A stretch of DNA of 64,000 bases from Variovorax paradoxus (GTDB lineage: Bacteria; Pseudomonadota; Gammaproteobacteria; Burkholderiales; Burkholderiaceae_C), in NCBI RefSeq assembly GCF_030815855.1, contig NZ_JAUSXG010000001.1, forward strand, positions 4,526,001 through 4,590,000. The letters run 5' to 3'. The notes below the pieces were generated by a model. The model had not been told where the DNA came from. It did no database searches and saw only the letters and a program-made list of their open reading frames with translations. Numbering within the stretch: the stretch's first letter is position 1; each line of letters opens with the position of its first letter. This document shows, piece after piece, positions 16,837 through 24,742 of the stretch. The position numbers were made by a program, and so were the translations under genes.

Positions 16837-19809
16837 TCAGTCCGCCATCTCGAGGTCCAGCTGTGCCTCGAACTGGTCGAGCGGCACGGGTTTGCTGAAC
16901 AGGTAGCCCTGGCACAGCATTTTTCCGTGCGCCTGGAGAAACTCGAACTGCTGCTGCGTCTCGACGCCCTCGGCCACGATTTCGAGCTCCAGGTTCCGGG
17001 CCATGCCGATGATCGCCTGGATGATCAACTCGACCTTCGGATCGGTTCCGATGCTCTGCACGAAAAACTTGTCGACCTTGATCTGGTCCAACGGCAATTG
17101 CGTCATGTAGGAAAGCGACGAATAACCGGTACCGAAATCGTCCATGGAAAAACGGATGCCCATCGAGGCGAGCAGCTGCATCTTGCTGACCGTTTCCGCC
17201 ATCTTGTCCTGGAGCAGGCTCTCCGTGAGTTCGAGCTTGAGCTTCGTCGGGTCGGCGCCGGTTCTGCGGAGCACATCGCGGACCCGTTCCGCGAAATCGG
17301 CATTGCGGAACTGGCGCGCGCTGACGTTGACCGCCAGCTGCAGGTGCCGGCGCTTCGGATCGTGGTTCCAGCGTCCGAGTTGCGCGCACGCCGTCTCGAG
17401 CACCCACATGCCGATGGGCACGATCAGCCCGGTTTCTTCCGCCAGCTCGATGAAGCCGACGGGCGGCACCATGCCACGCTCCGGATGGTGCCAACGGATC
17501 AGGACCTCCGCGCCGGCGATATGGCCTTCGGACGTCACCTGGCTCTGGTAGTGCAGGACGAACTGATTGCCCGCCAGCGCCGCGTGCAGCTCGCTCTCCA
17601 GCGTTGCGCGGGCCGTGATCGCGGTCTGCATCGCGGCCTCGAAGAAGCGCAATGCATTGCCGCCCGCCGACTTGGCGTAGTACATGGCGATGTCCGCCTG
17701 CTTCAGCAGATCTTCCAGCGGCTGGTGCACGGCGCTGAAGACGACGGCCCCGATGCTGCAGGTGCTGTGATATTCGTGGTCCGCGAGCTGGAACGATTCG
17801 CTGAGCCCCGCGAGGATGGCTTCGCCCGTCGCGCTGGCCTGCATCGCCGCAACGGCCGGGTCTTCGCTGAGGTTCTCGAGCAGCACCACGAACTCGTCCC
17901 CGCCGAGCCGCGCGACCGTGCCGCCATCGCTCAGGTTGTCTTGCAGCCGAACGGCCACCTCCTTCAGCAATGCATCGCCCGTGGCGTGTCCGAGCGCATC
18001 GTTGAGTGTCTTGAAATCGTCCAGGTTCAGGAACAGCAGCGCGCCGTACCGCGCGCGGCGGGCATTCGAGTCGACCGCGGCCTGCAGCCGATGGAGCAGG
18101 AGCTGCCGGTTCGGCAGGCCCGTCAGGCTGTCATAGAAGGCGAGATGCTCGATCTCGCGGGCGGCCAGCTTGCTTTCGGTGATGTCGCGCAGGATGACGA
18201 TGAACCGCGCGTCGGCGCCTTCGCCGACCAGCTTGCGCGAAACCGAAATCTCGAACCAGAGCGCGCCTCGGGGCGCCTTGGTTTCGAACTGCCTTCCCGA
18301 AGAAAAGCCGAACTCGAATGCATCGCGCAGCGCGACCATGACTTCAGCGGCGGCTTTCGGCGGCAACAGGTCGGACATCAACTTGCCGACCGGCTCTCGC
18401 ACCTTGATCGAGGGCTTGGGACGGCGCGGCGAATGGAAGCGGTAGCACCGGCCATCGATGCCGGCTTCCAGCAGCACGTCGGGCAGCGCGTCCAGCGTGG
18501 CCTGCAATTGCGCCTTGCCTTCGAGAATGTCCGCGAGGTGGCGCCTCCTCTCGGTCACGTTGCGATAGACGCACACCAAGCCACCGTCGGGCGTCGGGCT
18601 TTTCACCGCAACGATCGCCTGCCCGTTCGGCAAGGTGAGTTCCTGCTCGCTGTGGGCTTGCAGGTGGCGCGCATTTTGTTCGTCGATGGGCTGGAACGGC
18701 ACCTGCGGGGCCAGCAGCTTCTCCGCCCAGGGAAAGTAGTCGACGAAGCGGCGGTTCCACGTGACCACCCGGCCGTCGGGGTCGAGCAGCACGAAGCCGT
18801 CCGCCATGGATTCGAGCGCCTGGTCCAGCGTGGCCTTGGAGCGCAGCAGGTCCGCCCGGACGCGCCATTGCCGCCACATCTGCGCATGGGCGAAAAAGCT
18901 CACGACCAGAATCATCAGCGCAAACGCCAGCGTCGCGCCCAGAATGAAATCGCGCTCGCGGCGCCAATCTTCCAGCGCGGCGTCGAGCGGAATGCTTGCG
19001 ACGATCAGCAGGTTTCGATGAAGCGTCGGCCTGGCGACGACGATGGCGGGAACGCCGCCGAGCCGCGAGAGCATGCGCCGCGGCTGGCCGTCGCCGGCCT
19101 GTTCCGTCAAGGCCGGTTCGATCTTTCGGCCGGCCAGGTCGTCGCGCGGCGGCATGCTGGCCAGCAAGGAGCCGCCCTCGCGCTCCAGCGTGACTTCGAG
19201 CCCATCGATATTGGCTCCCTGCGTAAAGATGGTGGTGAGCATCGACACCTGGACTTCGGCAACCGCCACGATCGTGGCGCCGTCTGCGAGCCGAAGCACG
19301 CGCGCAAAGTACAGCACCTGCTGCGAGGTCGCCAGGCTGACCGAAGGCGCGCTGATGGACAGCAGGGACCCCGGGCGGTTCAGAACTTCTTTCAGGAAGC
19401 CCGGAGGCAGCTGCACCGTCAGCTTCGCTCCTCGCCGGTCGGATGACGCGACCACCGTACCGTCCGGATTCAGGAATGCGACGTACCGGACCAGCAGGCT
19501 TTGCCGGACCACGGTTTCGAGCAATTGCGCGGTTCCCGGTTGCGCAATGTCGGCCGCGATGCTGTCTTCGCTGGCGTTCCGCAGGAACTGCCCCATGCCG
19601 GCCAGCAGCATGTCCACGGCCAGGAGGCTCCGGTTCAGCGCGGCTTCCGACGTGCCGGCAAAACGCGCGGCCTGGCTCTCGCTGTCGGCAATGGCCTTTT
19701 CGTACGTCTGCCACATAGTCAACGCGGCCACCGCAAGGACGGCACCGAGGAACAGCGCCGCAACGCCATAGACGAAGGCGGTGATGCGGCGGGGCAGCGG
19801 CTTGTTCAC
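16837..19809 (-). CDS. membrane GGDEF-EAL protein with Cache-like sensor and PAS
   Basis: This 990-residue protein combines c-di-GMP synthesis and breakdown domains. A membrane segment near residues 10-30 and another near 290-310 bracket a periplasmic sensor; PAS modules follow. GGDEF is intact at 636-640 with no RxxD inhibitory site before it. The EAL domain keeps its key motifs: EVL at 768-770 (an active variant of EAL), NVSARQF, ELTES, DDFGTGYSS, DKFFV and EGVET, so phosphodiesterase activity is likely. The start is a GTG at 19809 that overlaps the stop of the preceding binding-protein gene by four bases (GTGA). This tight coupling suggests that the binding protein supplies its periplasmic signal. 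Confidence 0.92.
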   Translation of the reverse strand: MNKPLPRRITAFVYGVAALFLGAVLAVAALTMWQTYEKAIADSESQAARFAGTSEAALNRSLLAVDMLLAGMGQFLRNASEDSIAADIAQPGTAQLLETVVRQSLLVRYVAFLNPDGTVVASSDRRGAKLTVQLPPGFLKEVLNRPGSLLSISAPSVSLATSQQVLYFARVLRLADGATIVAVAEVQVSMLTTIFTQGANIDGLEVTLEREGGSLLASMPPRDDLAGRKIEPALTEQAGDGQPRRMLSRLGGVPAIVVARPTLHRNLLIVASIPLDAALEDWRRERDFILGATLAFALMILVVSFFAHAQMWRQWRVRADLLRSKATLDQALESMADGFVLLDPDGRVVTWNRRFVDYFPWAEKLLAPQVPFQPIDEQNARHLQAHSEQELTLPNGQAIVAVKSPTPDGGLVCVYRNVTERRRHLADILEGKAQLQATLDALPDVLLEAGIDGRCYRFHSPRRPKPSIKVREPVGKLMSDLLPPKAAAEVMVALRDAFEFGFSSGRQFETKAPRGALWFEISVSRKLVGEGADARFIVILRDITESKLAAREIEHLAFYDSLTGLPNRQLLLHRLQAAVDSNARRARYGALLFLNLDDFKTLNDALGHATGDALLKEVAVRLQDNLSDGGTVARLGGDEFVVLLENLSEDPAVAAMQASATGEAILAGLSESFQLADHEYHSTCSIGAVVFSAVHQPLEDLLKQADIAMYYAKSAGGNALRFFEAAMQTAITARATLESELHAALAGNQFVLHYQSQVTSEGHIAGAEVLIRWHHPERGMVPPVGFIELAEETGLIVPIGMWVLETACAQLGRWNHDPKRRHLQLAVNVSARQFRNADFAERVRDVLRRTGADPTKLKLELTESLLQDKMAETVSKMQLLASMGIRFSMDDFGTGYSSLSYMTQLPLDQIKVDKFFVQSIGTDPKVELIIQAIIGMARNLELEIVAEGVETQQQFEFLQAHGKMLCQGYLFSKPVPLDQFEAQLDLEMAD

Positions 19810-20903
19810 TGGGCGACGGGCGCCTTGATGCCCACGGCGGGGCCGACGGTCTGATCCCAGACCTGTGCACACACGGCCCCGCAGCGCTGCACCCAGCGCG
19901 TCAATACGCTCGTGGCGAATATTTCTCGCCTGCGGCGTTCGTCGTTGGAAGAAGGATGTGCCTCGACCATCGCGCCCTTGGTGCCCTTGGTGCATGCCGC
20001 AGCACCCGTATTGCATGCGATGCCGTTACCGGTGTCGCGCTCCGATTCGGCCCACACCGCGGCCTCGAGTTTCGGAAGCTCGTTTTTCAACAGATCCTTC
20101 AGATCCGGAGGCAGCGCATTCCAGGCGTCCACGTTGGCGCCGAACGCGGCAATGCCCCAGCTGATGGGCATGGTGTAGAGGGCATTGGTGACCTTGTGCA
20201 GACCCAGCGTGTTGCCGGACATCGCACCGGTGATGGCGCATTCGGTGTTCTCCGAATTCATGTTGGCCATGAGTTCGGAAAACTCCGTGAAGACCGGCAC
20301 GGCATCGAGCGCGCGGACGAAATCGGCCTGCGTGCCGCCGGACACGCGAACGCGCCGGCCCGCCAGGTCGGAAAGCTGCTTCATCGGACGCTTGCAGAAG
20401 ATCACCTGGGGCGGATAGACATACACCGCAAGAAGCTCGACGCCATGGCGCTCGCGCAGCGTCTTTTCGAGATAAGGCCGGAAGGCGGCGATCACCCGCC
20501 GCATCGTCGGCATGTCGGGGTTCAGGCCCGCGATGTCCGGCGTACCCAGTTCAGGGTATTCGTTGCTGATCTGGGTCAGCAGCGCGGTGCCGAACGGAAT
20601 GACGCCCAGCCGCATGAGGTTGAGCATTTCCTGCCCGGGCACGCCTGCCTGATTGAATGGGACGATGCTCGCGCTGTACTTGCCGCCGCTCAGGCGGGCC
20701 AGATCGCGGCTCCAGAAGCGTTCTTCGTGAAGCGTGTACTGGCTCACGCTCGCCAGTCCGCCCACGATCCGAAGCCGCGTGGGCGCGGGCTGTTGAGCCT
20801 CGCTGTTCAGGGTCGTGAAGGCCAGGACAAGAACGGCAAGACGAGCCCAGAGGGCACATTGCCAAGTGGAAGGTGCTTCGCCGGTCGTCATGCCCCGGAT
20901 CAT
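19806..20903 (-). CDS. orphan TRAP-type (DctP-family) periplasmic binding protein
   Basis: The 365-residue protein starts with a signal peptide ending near SEAQQ. It has the DctP-family fold: an N-terminal domain with LHEERFWSRDLARLSGG, the RVRVSGGTQADFVRAL segment whose Arg normally binds a ligand carboxylate, and NTECAITGAMSGNTLG. No TRAP membrane subunits (DctQ, DctM) are encoded nearby. It is the first gene of an operon with two c-di-GMP enzymes, with a four-base overlap to the second, so a role as a ligand sensor for the Cache domains seems more likely than transport. Two starts, at 20903 and 20891, are possible. It is divergent from a LysR gene. Confidence 0.85.
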   Translation of the reverse strand: MIRGMTTGEAPSTWQCALWARLAVLVLAFTTLNSEAQQPAPTRLRIVGGLASVSQYTLHEERFWSRDLARLSGGKYSASIVPFNQAGVPGQEMLNLMRLGVIPFGTALLTQISNEYPELGTPDIAGLNPDMPTMRRVIAAFRPYLEKTLRERHGVELLAVYVYPPQVIFCKRPMKQLSDLAGRRVRVSGGTQADFVRALDAVPVFTEFSELMANMNSENTECAITGAMSGNTLGLHKVTNALYTMPISWGIAAFGANVDAWNALPPDLKDLLKNELPKLEAAVWAESERDTGNGIACNTGAAACTKGTKGAMVEAHPSSNDERRRREIFATSVLTRWVQRCGAVCAQVWDQTVGPAVGIKAPVAQ

Positions 20904-21057
20904 GATGCCGATTGTGCCTCCGGTCAGGAATTTTTTACAGAACCGTTCGTTTTCAGTCTCTGCCAACCGGAAAGTCGCGCGCACTCGTTGCGTGCAACGC
21001 ACAGCGATACCATCGCAAACCCGGACTCGCCGGGTGTCTCATCCAAATTCCAGATCG

Positions 21058-21966
21058 ATGCCAGCGCCCGAACTTTCCAGCCGCCAGCTGCGCGCGTTCA
21101 CCGCCTTGGCCGAGCAGCGCAACTTCACGCGCGCGGCGCAGACCTGCCATTTGTCGCAGCCCGCTTTCAGCGCGCTGATCCGCACGCTCGAAGACACGCT
21201 CGGCGCCCGTCTGTTCGACCGCGACACGCGCAGCGTGCAGCTCACGCCCGAGGGCCGGCTGTTCGAACCCTCGGCGCGCCGCCTGCTGGACGACATGCAG
21301 GACGCCGTCGGCGATCTTGCCGACCATGCACAGCGGCGCAAGGGCCGCGTGAGCGTGGCGGCGCTGCCCTCGCTCGCCGCGGGCTGGCTGCCGGCCATCC
21401 TGGCCGAGTTCATGCACAAGTGGCCCGGCATCACGGTCGAACTGCACGATGCACTCTCGGATGCCTGCATCGCGCAGTTGCGCAGCCACCAGGCGGACTT
21501 CGCGTTGGCAGCCACCGGGGCCGGCGCCGCCGCGGCCAGCGACTTGCGCGGCCGCAAGCTCTGCGACGACCGCTTTCACCTGGTGTGCCGCAAGGACCAT
21601 CCGCTGGCCGCCGTACCCAGGCTCACGGCAAAGCAGCTGGCGCCCTGGCCTTTCGTCCAGATGGCACGCAACAGCAGCGTGCGCCAGTCGCTCGACGCGG
21701 CGCTGCACCCGCTGCGGCTCAACGCGGTGTTCGAGGTCGAACATCTGGCCACCGTGATGGGCCTGGTGGAAGCGGGCATCGGCATCAGCGTGGTGCCGGA
21801 GCTCACGCTGTTTCATTTCCGGCGCGAGACCCTGGTGACGCGGCCCCTGCCGCTGCCGAGCCTGACCCGGACCATCTACCTGGTGCAGCGCCGCGAAGGA
21901 AGCCTTTCGGTGGCCGCGCAGACGCTGTACGACCTCATTCTTGCGCGGCTGGGCACGCTGGCTTGA
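21058..21966 (+). CDS. LysR-family transcriptional regulator
   Basis: This 302-residue regulator has an N-terminal winged helix-turn-helix (SSRQLRAFTALAEQRNFTRAA, QPAFSALIRTLEDTLGARLFDRD) and a periplasmic-binding-type effector domain of usual length. It is transcribed away from the binding-protein/GGDEF-EAL/GGDEF operon across a 154-base gap, the classic arrangement for a LysR regulator and its target, so it may tie c-di-GMP output to a metabolite; the ligand is unknown. The ATG at 21058 is chosen from the family N-terminus. The gene is convergent with the HU gene, whose terminator lies about 28 bases after this stop. Confidence 0.9.
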   Translation: MPAPELSSRQLRAFTALAEQRNFTRAAQTCHLSQPAFSALIRTLEDTLGARLFDRDTRSVQLTPEGRLFEPSARRLLDDMQDAVGDLADHAQRRKGRVSVAALPSLAAGWLPAILAEFMHKWPGITVELHDALSDACIAQLRSHQADFALAATGAGAAAASDLRGRKLCDDRFHLVCRKDHPLAAVPRLTAKQLAPWPFVQMARNSSVRQSLDAALHPLRLNAVFEVEHLATVMGLVEAGIGISVVPELTLFHFRRETLVTRPLPLPSLTRTIYLVQRREGSLSVAAQTLYDLILARLGTLA

Positions 21967-21993
21967 GGCCCCTGGCTCTTCGCTCTTGCGGAC

Positions 21994-22021
21994 GGAAAAA
22001 GAAAACGGCCCCAAAGGGCCG
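21994..22021 (-). terminator. rho-independent terminator of the HU gene
   Basis: On the minus strand CGGCCC (22016-22021) pairs with GGGCCG (22006-22011) across a CAAA-type loop and is followed by a T-rich run (22005-21995). It lies 43 bases after the HU stop. Confidence 0.8.
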
Positions 22022-22063
22022 CCGATCGTGGAAGCAGCCTTGCGGCTGCGAGCCATGAGCTGT

Positions 22064-22441
22064 TTACTTCTTGGCCTTCTTGGCGGGAGCGGCGGCCTTC
22101 TTGGCCGGTGCGGCCTTCTTGGCGACGGGCTTGGCGGCTGCCTTGTCGGCCTTGCGCTTTGCAGCCTTCGGGTCGATGGCGGCCTTGAACGCTGCGCCCG
22201 GCACGAACTTCGGCACCTTCTGTGCGGCGATCTTGATCTTGGCGCCGGCTTGCGGGTTGAAGCCGGTGCGCGCGGCGCGAGCCACTTGCTTGAAGGTTCC
22301 GAAGCCGATGAGCTGCACGGGGTCGCCCTTCTTCACTGCGGCGATGATGGAACCCGTGACGGTTTCCAGAATACGGGCGGCTTCGGCCTTGCTGACGGTA
22401 TGGGCGGCGGCGATCTTTTCGACCAGTTCGATACGGTTCAC
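22064..22441 (-). CDS. HU-family nucleoid protein with a histone-H1-like Lys/Ala tail
   Basis: Residues 1 to about 88 of this 125-residue protein form an HU/IHF domain (NRIELVEKIAAAH, GFGTFKQVARAARTGFNPQAG, KVPKFVPGAAFKAA). Residues 90-125 form a basic low-complexity tail with repeated PAKKAA units, like eukaryotic histone H1 tails. HU domains with such tails are known in betaproteobacteria and mycobacteria, where they help compact DNA. The start is a GTG at 22441 with AAAGGAAA upstream. The arm residues (FNPQAG for the usual RNPQTG) are slightly changed. It stands alone with its own terminator. Confidence 0.93.
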   Translation of the reverse strand: MNRIELVEKIAAAHTVSKAEAARILETVTGSIIAAVKKGDPVQLIGFGTFKQVARAARTGFNPQAGAKIKIAAQKVPKFVPGAAFKAAIDPKAAKRKADKAAAKPVAKKAAPAKKAAAPAKKAKK

Positions 22442-22551
22442 TTGAAAATTTCCTTTGGATTGTTCTCGTCATGTTGCCAATGACGGCGCAATGGCTGAGG
22501 CCACTGCAAGCGGCGCGGAGTGTAGCGCACGCGGGCGCCCGGCCTTTGCGT

Positions 22552-23466
22552 TCAGGCGCTTGCCTTGATGGCATCGGTGAGGAATTGCACGAATGCCTTC
22601 CCCGCGTCGGGCAGCGATCGACCCGCCAACGTCTCGACTTCGAGGTGGCGTTCGTTCATCTCGCGGTCTTTCAGCGGAATGGCGACCAGTGCCTTCGACT
22701 TCAGCTGCGTGCGGATCGACAACTCGCCGTAGAACGCGATGCTGCCGCCCCCCGCGGCCGCAAAGCTCACGAGCGCATTGGCATGGTTGCTGGACAGGGC
22801 CTGCACGTACTGCAACCCCTGCCTGCTGCAGCTGGTGTCGAGCAGTTGCCTGATCGAGCTGTCCTGCGGCGGCAACCCCAGCGGATAGGCCACCACCTGG
22901 CGCAGAGACAACTGCCGCTGCGCCGCCAACGGATGGTCGTTGGCCATCACGGCGAGGATCGGGCTCGGGTGGCGCAGCTCGATCTGGATGCCGGGCTCGG
23001 GCACTGAACTCAGCGTGATGCCCACGTCCGCTTCGCCGTCGCGGATGCGCCCGGGGATGTCGCTCGGCGAGCAGACCTCGAGATGAAAGCGGATGCCCTC
23101 GTGCTTGCGGCGAAAGCGCGAAATCAGCGTGGGCAGGAAGTCGAAGGCAAAGCCTTCGGTGCTCACGATGCGCACGCGCCCGCTGCGCAGCCCGCGCAAG
23201 CCCTGAATGTCGCTCGCAACCCGCTCGATGTCCTGCTGCACCCGCTTGGCGTGGGCCGCCAGCAACTCGCCTGCGGCATTGGGCACCATGCCGCGCGCAT
23301 GGCGGTCGAACAGCAGGGTGTCGAGCTCGCGCTCCAGGCGTGCCACCTGCCGGCTCACGGCGGAGGGCGCCACGTTGAGCTTGAGCGCGGCCTCTTTCAC
23401 CGAACCGGTTCGCACCACTTCCAGAAAGTACCGGACGGCGGTCTCCTGCAGCGCATGAAGTGCCAT
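22552..23466 (-). CDS. LysR-family transcriptional regulator of the Bug/amidase operon
   Basis: The 304-residue protein has a LysR helix-turn-helix (FLEVVRTGSVKEAALKLNVAPSAVSRQVARLE) and an effector-binding domain. The ATG at 23466 is preceded by a GGGGGA ribosome binding site; a longer frame to 23529 is less likely. It is divergent from a tripartite-tricarboxylate-type binding protein and amidase pair across 175 bases and probably controls them. The effector may be the amide or acid handled by those genes, which the sequence does not identify. Confidence 0.9.
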   Translation of the reverse strand: MALHALQETAVRYFLEVVRTGSVKEAALKLNVAPSAVSRQVARLERELDTLLFDRHARGMVPNAAGELLAAHAKRVQQDIERVASDIQGLRGLRSGRVRIVSTEGFAFDFLPTLISRFRRKHEGIRFHLEVCSPSDIPGRIRDGEADVGITLSSVPEPGIQIELRHPSPILAVMANDHPLAAQRQLSLRQVVAYPLGLPPQDSSIRQLLDTSCSRQGLQYVQALSSNHANALVSFAAAGGGSIAFYGELSIRTQLKSKALVAIPLKDREMNERHLEVETLAGRSLPDAGKAFVQFLTDAIKASA

Positions 23467-23641
23467 GAATTTCCCCCGGGTGCGGCGTTGGCCAACGGAC
23501 TCGTTGATTGCCGAAACGGCAATCCACAATTCTAAACATTGCGCTTGTAGCAGCGGTCCGGCGCTCCTAGGATGGAATCACGGGCGTCCCGGCGCTTGTC
23601 GCTTCCTCGCCTGCTTCCCCGCTGTTCTCCAGGAGTTCTTC

Positions 23642-24625
23642 ATGAAACGCCTTCCCGCACTGGCTCGCATGGTGCTGTTGTCCTGCCTCGGTCTGGCGCC
23701 GCTGGCCGCCCTGGCTGCGGAGACGGGGTTCCCGTCGCGCCCGGTCACGCTCGTGATTCCCTTTCCGCCCGGCGGTGCCACCGACGTGAACGGGCGCGTG
23801 ATCGCCCAGCGCCTGGGCAAGGAACTGGGCCAACCCATCGTCATCGAGAACCGTGCCGGCGCCGGAACGGTGATCGGCGCGAGCTATGTCTCCAAGGCCG
23901 CGCCCGACGGCTACACGCTGCTGGTCAGCTCGGGCACCACGTTCACGGTCAACCCCGCGATTCGTACGAATCTTCCGTATGACCCGGTCAAGGGCTTCGA
24001 CCAGATCGGCCTGGTCGGCCGCGTCGGCCTCATCCTGCTGGCGAACAGCGAAGTGCCGGTGAAGACCGTCAAGCAGTTCGTGGACTACGTGAAGGCGTCG
24101 CCCGGAAAGTATTCGTACGCGTCGTACGGCACCGGCACCACGTCGCAGTTCGCGGGAGAAACCATTCTCAATGCCGCGGGATTGAAGATGACGCACGTTC
24201 CCTACAAGGGCAGCGCCCCGGCCATGACCGACCTGATGGGCGGGCAGGTCCCGTTCAGCATCGACACGGTGAGCGCCGCCATTCCGCAGCTCAAGAGCGG
24301 CAAGATCAAGGCCATTGCGGTGACCACGGCCAAGCGCTCCACCCTGTTGCCCGATGTGCCCACCATGGCCGAGAGCGGCTATCCCGACATCAACATGGAC
24401 ACCTGGCTGGTTGTGTCGGCGCCGAAGGGTTTGCCGGCCGACGTGAAGGCCAAGCTCGAGAAAGCGCTTGCCGCAACCGTCGCCGATGCCGACACCCGCG
24501 CCAAGCTGATCGCGCAGGGCCTGGAGCCGGCCTACAGCAACGGCGCCGCCGTGAGCGAATTGATCAACAAGGAACTGCCGCTGATGCGCGCCGTAGCCGC
24601 CCGCGCGAACATCACCTCCGATTGA
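23642..24625 (+). CDS. Bug-family (TctC-type) tripartite tricarboxylate transporter binding protein
   Basis: The 327-residue periplasmic protein has a signal peptide ending at ALAAE and the family hallmarks: PVTLVIPFPPGGATDVNGR, IENRAGAGTVIGA, AAPDGYTLLV, THVPYKGSAPAMTDLMGGQV and LPDVPTMAESGYP. Bug proteins are greatly expanded in Comamonadaceae, usually without their membrane subunits, as here. The ATG at 23642 has AGGAG upstream. It is followed by an amidase gene after a palindromic 90-base spacer, suggesting uptake and hydrolysis of an amide, but the ligand is unknown. Confidence 0.93.
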   Translation: MKRLPALARMVLLSCLGLAPLAALAAETGFPSRPVTLVIPFPPGGATDVNGRVIAQRLGKELGQPIVIENRAGAGTVIGASYVSKAAPDGYTLLVSSGTTFTVNPAIRTNLPYDPVKGFDQIGLVGRVGLILLANSEVPVKTVKQFVDYVKASPGKYSYASYGTGTTSQFAGETILNAAGLKMTHVPYKGSAPAMTDLMGGQVPFSIDTVSAAIPQLKSGKIKAIAVTTAKRSTLLPDVPTMAESGYPDINMDTWLVVSAPKGLPADVKAKLEKALAATVADADTRAKLIAQGLEPAYSNGAAVSELINKELPLMRAVAARANITSD

Positions 24626-24631
24626 GTGACG

Positions 24632-24720
24632 CCCCCCGAAGCGCCTTCGGCGCCTCCCCCCAACTGGGGGGCGCACCCGGCGGCCGGGCGAAGCCCGTTC
24701 CGCGGGTGCGCTGGACTGGC
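24632..24720. repeat. intergenic palindromic element with nested hairpins
   Basis: Three hairpins follow each other between the Bug and amidase genes. GCGCC (24641-24645) pairs with GGCGC (24649-24653). CCCCCC (24656-24661) pairs with GGGGGG (24666-24671). GCGCACCCG (24671-24679) pairs with CGGGTGCGC (24703-24711), enclosing a further hairpin CGGGC/GCCCG (24685-24697). The pattern resembles the dispersed palindromic repeats common between genes in Comamonadaceae. In RNA it could attenuate transcription or stabilise the upstream message. No second copy was recognised in this window. Confidence 0.7.
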
Positions 24721-24742
24721 GCCCTTTTGAACAACCACCGAC

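Noticed and set aside
16811..17494. An N-terminal extension of the Cache-PAS-GGDEF gene by 228 codons
   Set aside because: The added part is the shadow of the upstream EAL domain and lacks a signal or helix; the ATG at 16810 gives a normal membrane protein.
19806..20903. A TRAP transporter operon
   Set aside because: No DctQ or DctM membrane subunits are present; the following genes are c-di-GMP enzymes.
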